DNA of 64,000 nt, taken from assembly GCA_964528605.1 (NCBI GenBank), contig CAZGSV010000004.1, forward strand, positions 1 through 64,000. The letters run 5' to 3'. Each line of letters starts with the position of its first letter. The stretch's first letter is position 1. This DNA is from CAZGSV01 sp964528605. Its GTDB lineage: Bacteria > Armatimonadota > Zipacnadia > CAZGSV01. The position numbers and the translations under genes are program-made. This document shows positions 9,027-15,978 of the stretch, one piece after another. A model generated the notes under the pieces. The model was not told where the DNA came from. It was given only the letters and a program-made list of their open reading frames with translations, and searched no databases.

Positions 9027-9821
9027 TTGCGCACCCTGGCAGGCTGTAGCACACTATCCCGCGTGAACGAACCAACCACCAAGGAAGCACTCCGCCTCTA
9101 CGTTATCGCCTGCCGCGCCCTCTGGCGCGAGGTCTGCTACCTCGCCGCCGTCTCGCGCAACCGGCTCGACATCCAATTCCTCAAGCGCGGGCTGCACGAC
9201 GAGCCCGACAGGCTCCGTCAGACTCTCAAGCAGGAGATCGCCAAGGCCGACGAGGAGCACTACGACGCCGTCGCCCTGGTTTACGGGCTGTGCGGCCGGG
9301 GCGTGCAGGGGCTGCGCGCCGGACACACGCGGATCGTCGTGCCCCGCGCTCACGACTGCGTCACCCTACTGCTGGGCTCCAAGCAGCGCTACGACCGCTA
9401 CTTCGCGGAGCATCCGGGCACCTACTGGTACACTGCTAGTTGGATTGAGACCGCCGGCCAGCCCAGCCAGGACCGCTACGAAGCCACGCTGCGCTCCTAC
9501 ATCGAGAAGTACGGCGAGGACAACGGTCGGTATCTGATGGAGACGCTGGAGGGCTGGACCACCCGCTACTCTTGCGCCGCCTACGTGGACTGGGGCATCG
9601 GCGATAACGATCGCTACAAGCGCTTCACCCGCGACTGCGCGGACTTCCTCGGCTGGCAGTACGACGAACTCGTCGGGGACCCGAGCCTGCTGCGCGATCT
9701 CTTCGAGGCCAACTGGGACGAAGAGCGCTTCGTGATGGTCCGGCCCGGGGACCTGCTATGCGAGACCAACGACGAACGGATACTGGTCGGGCGGGCGGGA
9801 GCAGATGACGGCGGCTCGTGA
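9027..9821 (+). CDS. DUF1638 family protein
   Basis: 264 aa. I prefer the TTG at 9027, which has AAAGGAG at a 6-nt spacing; a GTG at 9063 is the alternative. The sequence carries the DUF1638 pattern: VIACRALWREV near the start, GLHDEPDRL, VALVYGLCGRGVQGL, VVPRAHDCVTLLLGS and PGTYWYTASWIE. The conserved Cys and His residues suggest metal or cofactor binding. In anaerobes DUF1638 genes are often found near corrinoid methyltransferases, but the biochemical role is not established. The next gene overlaps its end by 17 bp, so the two are probably co-translated. Confidence 0.8.
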   Translation: MRTLAGCSTLSRVNEPTTKEALRLYVIACRALWREVCYLAAVSRNRLDIQFLKRGLHDEPDRLRQTLKQEIAKADEEHYDAVALVYGLCGRGVQGLRAGHTRIVVPRAHDCVTLLLGSKQRYDRYFAEHPGTYWYTASWIETAGQPSQDRYEATLRSYIEKYGEDNGRYLMETLEGWTTRYSCAAYVDWGIGDNDRYKRFTRDCADFLGWQYDELVGDPSLLRDLFEANWDEERFVMVRPGDLLCETNDERILVGRAGADDGGS

Positions 9822-10635
9822 GGACCGCCTCCCCGGAGGGGGCGGCTGGTTCGTCGTGCTCGTGGCGCCGGGTCGCATTCCCTCCGCGCGCACTGCGGAG
9901 GTGGGGGGATTGCTGGGGGAGGCTTGCCAGATGCCCTTTGCCGATGGCACCCGGGCCGCGCATCGGTGCCAAGGCATCATACCCATTGACCTGACGGAGC
10001 CAGAGGCGGAGCGCATCGTCAACGGGCTACATGACTTGGGCTTCGGCGCTTCGCGTGTACGCGCCGGCGAACTTGAGCCGCTGCCTGCTGTGGTGGAGTG
10101 TCGTCAGGCGGCCATGGACGCAGAGAGATTCATGCCGGTGCTGGGCGAAGGGCCTGAGGCGGGTGAGTGGCCCTGGCCGGATGTAGCGGTCGTGTGTGTG
10201 GGGGAGATAGAGACCGTGACTACTTCAGTCAAAACGACTCAGGGCACCAGCGTTGGACGCGTACTGGGCGCTGCAGCCCTCGGCGCCCTCTGCGGCCTAC
10301 CCCTGCCGCTACCTCGGCAGACCAGCACGGTGCGGCAGGAAACCGTCGAGTCCAAGTTGCTGCTCGATATCGTGACGCGCTCGCCGATGATGCGCTTTCG
10401 CATCAACTCCATGCGCTTCGACTACAGCGTCTTGGGCGAGGGCAAGGCGATGAGCCATCTGCTCAACTTCACCGCGCTGGTCCGCAAGTTGATGCCGTTG
10501 GCCTGGGCCGCGGCCACCAACGTGACGGCTGAGGTGCTGGCCGCGTCGCCGACGCATCCGTGGGAGGAGTTCGACGAGGCGCCCGAGTTCGAGGCCCGCA
10601 CGCGGTGGCTACTGCACATCGGCCGCCGCGCTTGA
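9805..10635 (+). CDS. Hypothetical protein, partner of DUF1638
   Basis: 276 aa from the ATG at 9805 with GGGCGGGAGCAG upstream; it overlaps the DUF1638 gene by 17 bp. I do not recognise the family. The N-terminal 80 residues alternate hydrophobic strands with a ligand-like loop (WFVVLVAPGR, then GLLGEACQMPFADGTR). The centre has VGRVLGAAALGALCGLPLPLP, hydrophobic enough for one membrane-associated helix. The C-terminal third (LLLDIVTRSPMMRFRINSM) looks globular. The overlap argues for a function linked to DUF1638. Confidence 0.6.
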   Translation: MTAAREDRLPGGGGWFVVLVAPGRIPSARTAEVGGLLGEACQMPFADGTRAAHRCQGIIPIDLTEPEAERIVNGLHDLGFGASRVRAGELEPLPAVVECRQAAMDAERFMPVLGEGPEAGEWPWPDVAVVCVGEIETVTTSVKTTQGTSVGRVLGAAALGALCGLPLPLPRQTSTVRQETVESKLLLDIVTRSPMMRFRINSMRFDYSVLGEGKAMSHLLNFTALVRKLMPLAWAAATNVTAEVLAASPTHPWEEFDEAPEFEARTRWLLHIGRRA

Positions 10636-10675
10636 GCAGGGGCTTGGCTCGCCCTGTGTCATGCCCCCCCTGTAC

Positions 10676-10753
10676 TTGAACAATTCGGTGCCTGGCACCA
10701 AAGTGTTCAAATTGAACATTCTGGTGCCAGGCCCCGCCAAAGCCGGGGTTCAA
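10676..10753. repeat. Dispersed palindromic repeat family A, double unit
   Basis: Two adjacent palindromic units. Unit 1 (10676-10710) is bounded by TTGAAC and GTTCAA around the perfect core GGTGCCTGGCACC. Unit 2 (10712-10753) has the same borders and contains TGGTGCCAGGCCCCG. Close copies lie at 31868-31909 and 33176-33210. The second unit ends 2 bp before the ATG of the glycosidase gene at 10756. Confidence 0.85.
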
Positions 10754-10755
10754 CT

Positions 10756-13743
10756 ATGACTGAGGCGCGGAAGCAGAAGAAGCCCGAGGAAAGGCTGCGG
10801 CGATTGTTCGCTCGGCCGCCCGCGCGCTACGCCCCGACCGCCTTCTGGTTTTGGAACGAGCCGCTCGACATTAGGTGGCTCTGCTGGCAGGCACGCGAGA
10901 TGGCCGCCAAAGGAGTGCGCGGCTTCTTCATTCACGGCCGGAGCGGGCTGCCCAGGGAGCAATACTTCGCTCCCATCTGGTGGCGCGCCGTTCGGGCTGT
11001 CGTGGAACAGGCGCGCGGCGCAGGCTCGTGCGCCTGGCTCTACGATGAACTGGGCTGGCCCTCGGGCTCCGCCGGCGGGCGCGTGCCGGGCCGCGGGCCG
11101 GATTACCAACAACACTACCTTCAATGCGTGCCCGAAGACGAGGCACCGCCGCCCGACGGCACAACCATTCACCGCGCGACGCTCCCTGACGGGCGCTCGC
11201 TTTCCTTCGTGCAGCGCCGAGTGGCGGGTTACATAGATTCGCTGCGGCCGGCGGTGGTGCGGGCGTTCATTGAGGAGGCCTACGAACGTTACTGGCGCCT
11301 CTGCGGCAAGAACTTTGGGGCGCTCATCCCCGGCATCTTCACCGACGAGCCTTCGATGCGCTGCTTCGCCCTGCGCACCAAGGAAATGGCGGTCGCCTGG
11401 TCGCCTATCCTGCCCGAGGAGTTCCAGCGGCGCTGCGGTTACGACTTGCTCGACCATCTGCCTTCGCTCTTCTTCGACGTCGGCGACTGCCCGGCAGTGC
11501 GCAACGACTACTACCGCACGGTGGCGGCGCTCTTCCGCGAGGCCTACGGAAAACAGATCTTCGACTGGTGCCAGCGGCACGGCCTCGCCTACACCGGCCA
11601 TTATGAATACGAAGGGCCCTTGCGCCTGCAGATCCAGTGCCTGGGCGCCACCATGCCGCTCTACCGCTACATGCGCATGCCCGGCTTGGATCAACTCGCG
11701 CGCTGGCGCGTGGTGCACGAGCGCCGCGAGACCCTGGTGCTCACCAAGCAGATGACCTCGGTCGCCGAGCAAACGGGCAAGGAGCGGACGCTGTGCGAGG
11801 CCTTCGGCGTGGGTGGATGGGACTTCCCGCCCCGCGAACTGCGCTGGATGGCGGACTGGCTCTTCCTGCTCGGCATCAACTTGCTCTCTCCGCACGGCTA
11901 CTACTCGAGCATCGCAGGAGACCGAAAGCGCGACGCGCCTCCCGATCAGTTTTGGCGCCAACCCTGGTGGCCGATCAGCAAGGGCTATCACAATCATCTC
12001 GCCCGCCTCTGCGCCGCCCTGTCTCAGGCGCCAGCGGAGCCGCACGTGCTCATTATTCACCCAGTGACTTCCGCTTGGGTGGATCACCGCCCGCAGGACC
12101 ACCGCGGCATCGGCGACCGGGAGGAAGACCCGCTTGGCCTTTTCTTTAACCATCTCTGCGAAGCGGTGTTGGAGGCCCACTTCGATTTCCATCTTGGTGA
12201 CGAGGTCATCCTCGCCGAGTACGGCAAGGTGCGCGGCCGGCGGCTCACGGTCGGCCGCTGCACCTACGACGCAGTGGTGGTTCCCCCGATGAAGAACCTG
12301 GGCAAGGCGACGGCCGGGCTTCTTGCTGGGCTCGTGGGCGCCGGCGGCACTGTGCTTCGCCTCCGGCCGACCGCCGCGCTCGGATGGAAGCCCAAAGAAG
12401 GCGAGCCGCCGCTGGTAGAGGGACGCCAGGACCCGGAACTTGCTTCGCCGCTGCTGCGGGCCCCGAGGCCGCCCACGGCGGACGAGAACGGGCAGATAGC
12501 CTGGGTGCTGCGGCGCCTCCGGCGGGCGGTTCCGAGGTTGGCGGAAGTGCACACCCGGCCGGCCGCGCTCGCGCCGCGAATATCCATCAGGGTGGGCGAA
12601 GTCAGCCCCACGGCGCGTCTCGTCTTTCTGCTCAACGGGACTCGCGAGCCTGTTCAAGCGGCGGTAAGGTTCGCCGGCCGCTGGAGCGTCGAGCGGTGGG
12701 TACCGGCAAACGGGCAGGTGCTGCCTGTGAGCGCGAGGCCCGCGCCAGATGGACGCGCGACCTCTGTGTCACTTCCCTTTGCGCCGCAAGAATCTTACCT
12801 CCTGTACCTGCGCCGCGGCTGGGCCAGAAGCGCATCGCCAACCGTCCGCTCGCCTAAAAGCGTTCTGCTCGGTCTGGATGGCAAGTGGGACGTACGTCTC
12901 GAGCAGGACAACGTGCTCCTGCTGGATCGCTGCCGTTACCGGCAGCCGGGCAAGGGAGGCCGCGCCGCGTGGCAGCCCGAGACCCCGGTCTTCGCGTTGC
13001 GCCGGCGACACCGCGAGGAAGGCGCCGCGCCGACGGCGATGGAGTTCCGCTTCCAGGTAGCGCGCGAGGCGGCCGTCGTGCCACTCGCGCTCGCGATCGA
13101 GGCCCCGCACCTCTTCCGTATCTCGCTCAACGGCAGAACGGTGCCCACCCCTAGACGCGCCTCCTTCCTCCTCGACCGCGCGCGTAAGGTTGTCCCACTT
13201 GGCGGGATAGGCAGTGGGATCAACACGCTTGTCGTGGAGCCTCAGGATGCCGGCGCTCCGCTGGAGGATCTCTACATACTCGGCCCCTTCGGCGTGCGCG
13301 GGCAGGCGAGCGGCTGGAACATCGTAGCGCCTTCCGAGCAGATCGCCTTGGGCGACTGGTGCGGCCAGGGATACCCCTTCTTCCCTGGCCCACTTCGTTA
13401 CCGCAGTGACTTCCACCTGCAACACTTCCTAGACAAGCCGGTGTGGCTCTCCCTGGGAGAGGTGCGGGAAGCCTGCTCCATCTTCTTGAACGGCAGGCCC
13501 GCCGCGGACTTGCTGTGGCCCCCTTTTGAGGTCGAGATCTCCAAGTTGCTGCGCCCCGGAGAGAACATTGTGGAGGTCGTCGTCTACGGCTCCCTGCGCA
13601 ACCTCCTCGGGCCTCACTATGCAAAGAACGAGGACCAGCGAGGCGGCTTCGGCAACGACGACTTCGAGCCACTGGAAGGCTGGGAGGGGCCACAGCGGCT
13701 GCGCCCGATGGGGCTGATGGGCCCGGTGCGCCTGCGCGCCTGA
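10756..13743 (+). CDS. Glycoside hydrolase of the GH106-like type
   Basis: A 995-aa protein with no obvious signal peptide. The N-terminus has the pattern of large glycosyl hydrolases annotated as GH106/alpha-L-rhamnosidase-like: AFWFWNEPLDIRWL (about 29-42), GVRGFFIHGRSGLP (53-65), AWLYDELGWPSGSAGG (93-108) and IPGIFTDEPSM (191-201), where Glu198 is the likeliest catalytic acid. The region 550 to 995 is predicted to be beta-sandwiches, with galactose-binding-like strands (FRISLNGRTVP, CSIFLNGRPAADLLWPPFEVEI, LRPGENIVEVVV). The substrate is unknown; a plant or exopolysaccharide side-chain sugar is plausible. The ATG lies 2 bp after a palindromic repeat and has only GGGG as a ribosome site, so the true start could be an internal codon. 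Confidence 0.75.
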   Translation: MTEARKQKKPEERLRRLFARPPARYAPTAFWFWNEPLDIRWLCWQAREMAAKGVRGFFIHGRSGLPREQYFAPIWWRAVRAVVEQARGAGSCAWLYDELGWPSGSAGGRVPGRGPDYQQHYLQCVPEDEAPPPDGTTIHRATLPDGRSLSFVQRRVAGYIDSLRPAVVRAFIEEAYERYWRLCGKNFGALIPGIFTDEPSMRCFALRTKEMAVAWSPILPEEFQRRCGYDLLDHLPSLFFDVGDCPAVRNDYYRTVAALFREAYGKQIFDWCQRHGLAYTGHYEYEGPLRLQIQCLGATMPLYRYMRMPGLDQLARWRVVHERRETLVLTKQMTSVAEQTGKERTLCEAFGVGGWDFPPRELRWMADWLFLLGINLLSPHGYYSSIAGDRKRDAPPDQFWRQPWWPISKGYHNHLARLCAALSQAPAEPHVLIIHPVTSAWVDHRPQDHRGIGDREEDPLGLFFNHLCEAVLEAHFDFHLGDEVILAEYGKVRGRRLTVGRCTYDAVVVPPMKNLGKATAGLLAGLVGAGGTVLRLRPTAALGWKPKEGEPPLVEGRQDPELASPLLRAPRPPTADENGQIAWVLRRLRRAVPRLAEVHTRPAALAPRISIRVGEVSPTARLVFLLNGTREPVQAAVRFAGRWSVERWVPANGQVLPVSARPAPDGRATSVSLPFAPQESYLLYLRRGWARSASPTVRSPKSVLLGLDGKWDVRLEQDNVLLLDRCRYRQPGKGGRAAWQPETPVFALRRRHREEGAAPTAMEFRFQVAREAAVVPLALAIEAPHLFRISLNGRTVPTPRRASFLLDRARKVVPLGGIGSGINTLVVEPQDAGAPLEDLYILGPFGVRGQASGWNIVAPSEQIALGDWCGQGYPFFPGPLRYRSDFHLQHFLDKPVWLSLGEVREACSIFLNGRPAADLLWPPFEVEISKLLRPGENIVEVVVYGSLRNLLGPHYAKNEDQRGGFGNDDFEPLEGWEGPQRLRPMGLMGPVRLRA

Positions 13744-13830
13744 GGCCGGCTGCGGGTGAACCGCGGCTGCGCTGTGCGCGGTTATGCTGCTTGAACACTA
13801 GAGGCGCCCTGGCGCCGAGGTCATGGGGTC

Positions 13831-14229
13831 GTGCAACCAGCCAAGGCAAGAGAGCAGGAGGCTTTGAGGCTAGCGCGGGCGGCCTCACAGGCTGCGGTCA
13901 TGGTCGCCTCCGACGTGGCGTGCCCGAGCCGCTTCTCCGTCGAGGAACGTCAGCGCGCGCTGCGTGGACCGGTCGCGCTCATGGAGGAGGCCCTCCGCCT
14001 GCTGCGCGCGCGGGGCGGCCCGGGTTTCTCGGAACATGTGCTCTGCTCGGCGGTACTGGACGCCCTCGATCACGAAGAGCCCGGCCCCGAGCAGACGCTG
14101 CCCGCTCTTGAGACTCTGCTGGGCACGGCACGCAAGGTGAACGACGGCCAACAGGCGAGCGGCAGCGAGTTGTGTCGGCTTGCCACCTTCCTCCTGCGGC
14201 TGACCCGCGTGGCCGATCGGGCGCGCTAG
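13831..14229 (+). CDS. Small hypothetical helical protein
   Basis: 132 aa from a GTG at 13831 with GAGG about 15 nt upstream. It is rich in Ala, Arg and Leu, predicted all-helical with amphipathic stretches (ALRLARAASQAAVMVASDV, RGPVALMEEALRLLRAR), and has two cysteines. No family is recognised. It lies between the glycosidase and the convergent motB, with 12 bp between its stop and the motB stop. Coding status rests on compact fit and frame usage, so confidence is moderate. Confidence 0.5.
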   Translation: MQPAKAREQEALRLARAASQAAVMVASDVACPSRFSVEERQRALRGPVALMEEALRLLRARGGPGFSEHVLCSAVLDALDHEEPGPEQTLPALETLLGTARKVNDGQQASGSELCRLATFLLRLTRVADRAR

Positions 14230-14241
14230 CGGAATCAACCG

Positions 14242-14970
14242 TCAATCGGGCCCGCCACCAGGCTCCTTCTGGGCCTCTTTGAGGCTTAACAAGACCACAT
14301 CCACCCGGCGGTTCAACTGCCTTCCCTGCTCGGTGTCATTGCCGGCGGCGGGCCGGTGCTCGCCGTAACCGGCGGCGGAGACGCGTTTCGCATCCAGTCC
14401 CCGTTCCACCAGGAAGCGGGCGACCCTTGCCGCTCGCGCCGCCGAGAGTTCCCAGTTCGAGGCAAACACCGAGGTGCTGATGGGCACGTTGTCGGTGTGC
14501 CCCTCGACACGCACCGGGCGCGGCTGGGTTCTCAACAGTTGCGCCAGCACCAGGAGGGCCTCCTTCGCTTCGGGCCGCAGGGCCGCTTGGCCGCTATCGA
14601 AGAGCACGTTGCCAGCGAAGTGAATGACCAGGCCTCGCTGTTCCACCGACGCCTGCGGGGGGGGATAGAGGCCTGAGGCGCTCAGTGCCTCCTCCACCTT
14701 CTGCCCCAGTTCCTTCAGTTGCTCTTCCTCCGACGGCGACGCAGGAACAGAGGCCTGCGGCACGACGCCTGCATGCTCACCCTGGAGCACGGCCCGGCCG
14801 CCGCTGAAGACACCGCTCAGGGCCGCGGCAAACTGGCTGAACCGCTGCGCATCCAACCTCGACATGGAGTAGAGGATCACAAAGAGGCCGAGCAAGAGAG
14901 TAATCAGATCGGCGTAGGTCAGCAGCCACCGGTCCAAGTTGTCGTGTTCCGCCTCGTCCTTACTCGCCAT
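14242..14970 (-). CDS. motB: Flagellar motor stator protein MotB
   Basis: 242 aa. One N-terminal membrane helix carries the proton-channel aspartate in LLTYADLITLLLGLFV (Asp21). A Ser/Pro/Glu-rich plug and linker follow. The C-terminal OmpA-like peptidoglycan-binding domain (about 105 to 230) has VLFDSGQAALRPEAKE, VEGHTDNVPISTSVFASNWE, LSAARAARVARFLV and NRRVDVVL. Together with MotA it forms the stator that couples ion flow to torque. The start lies 6 bp after the motA stop. No other flagellar gene is in the window. Confidence 0.95.
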   Translation of the reverse strand: MASKDEAEHDNLDRWLLTYADLITLLLGLFVILYSMSRLDAQRFSQFAAALSGVFSGGRAVLQGEHAGVVPQASVPASPSEEEQLKELGQKVEEALSASGLYPPPQASVEQRGLVIHFAGNVLFDSGQAALRPEAKEALLVLAQLLRTQPRPVRVEGHTDNVPISTSVFASNWELSAARAARVARFLVERGLDAKRVSAAGYGEHRPAAGNDTEQGRQLNRRVDVVLLSLKEAQKEPGGGPD

Positions 14971-14976
14971 TGCCGC

Positions 14977-15792
14977 TCACTTCCCCCCGGCTGCCTGGCC
15001 CCGCTGCTTGGGGGGCAGCAACACCAGCAGTTTCTCCTGCACCGCCCGCGGATTCTCCCCGGCGTGGATGCCGAGCACACCCGCGGTCATCATCTGCCGG
15101 TAGAACTCCTCCTCCTCGTGGCGGTACCGCAACTTGTCGGAGAGCGGCAGCCAGATCAGGTTGGCCAGCAGCACGCCCCACAGAGTAGCGATGAAGGCGG
15201 TGGCTATGTGGCGCACCAATTCCGTGGGATTCTCCCCCGCTGCAGACAGGGTGCAGATCAACCCCATGACGGTGCCGATAATCCCCATGGTCGGCGAGTA
15301 GCCGCCCATCTTCTGGAACAGAAGAATGCCCGCCCGGTGGCGCTGGCTGATGGCCTCGAGTTCCCCCTCCATCGAAGCCTTGACGTGAGTCATCTCCGCG
15401 CCGTCCACTATCATCTGCAAGCCGCGACGGAAAAACTCATCCTCGACGCCCTCCAACTCGTTCTCGAGGGCCAGCAGCCCTTCTTTGCGCGCCTTCTGGG
15501 CGTAGCGCCCTATCCCTTGGATCAGGCCCACGTGATCGTAGCGCCGGCCGAAGCAGGCCAGCCGCAGATAGACCGGGAGTTTGACGAGCGTGGAGAAAGA
15601 GGTGCCCACGGCCGCGGCCCCGAAGGTGCCGAAGATAATGATGGTGAGCGCTGGCACCTGAATGATGGCACCCATAGTGCCACCCTCGAGCAAGAACGCC
15701 ACGAAGATGCCGCTCAGGCCGAGGATTACCCCTAGTATCGTCGCGAGGTCCAACACAACCTCCCGCGCTGCGCTTCCCTTCCGTCCACGCAT
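14977..15792 (-). CDS. motA: Flagellar motor stator protein MotA
   Basis: 271 aa with four membrane segments. Helices 1 and 2 span about residues 12 to 60 (LATILGVILGLSGIFVAFLL, then LTIIIFGTFGAAAVG). The cytoplasmic loop carries the FliG-interacting charges (RKEGLLALENELEGVEDEFF). Helices 3 and 4 contain the MotA signature KMGGYSPTMGIIGTVMGLI and ATAFIATLWGVLLANLIWLP. The C-terminal tail contains YRHEEEEFYRQMM. The first gene of a two-gene motAB operon; the 186-bp gap upstream separates it from a divergent gene. MotA family proteins without flagella also occur as ExbB/PomA-like stators, but the MotB partner makes a motor role the best call. Confidence 0.94.
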   Translation of the reverse strand: MRGRKGSAAREVVLDLATILGVILGLSGIFVAFLLEGGTMGAIIQVPALTIIIFGTFGAAAVGTSFSTLVKLPVYLRLACFGRRYDHVGLIQGIGRYAQKARKEGLLALENELEGVEDEFFRRGLQMIVDGAEMTHVKASMEGELEAISQRHRAGILLFQKMGGYSPTMGIIGTVMGLICTLSAAGENPTELVRHIATAFIATLWGVLLANLIWLPLSDKLRYRHEEEEFYRQMMTAGVLGIHAGENPRAVQEKLLVLLPPKQRGQAAGGK

Positions 15793-15978
15793 GCAGCCCT
15801 GCTGCCCGCGCGCCCAGCGCTAGGCGCCGAAAAGCGCCAGCCCCAGGGCTGCACCTGCCGCGTTCCCGCGCGGCCATCCTGGTTATCGGCGGGGCCGCAC
15901 GGGGCATTTACCAGGGCCCGCCCAAATGAGCGCTGCGCGTTGACGCACCGCCGGCGACGGAGTATCTAGGGGGCGGGA

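Noticed and set aside
10750..12657. 635-codon open frame on the minus strand
   Set aside because: It lies wholly opposite the glycosidase gene, whose conserved motifs and domain order are clear. The antisense product is low-complexity Arg/Ala/Pro/His-rich sequence typical of GC-rich shadow frames.
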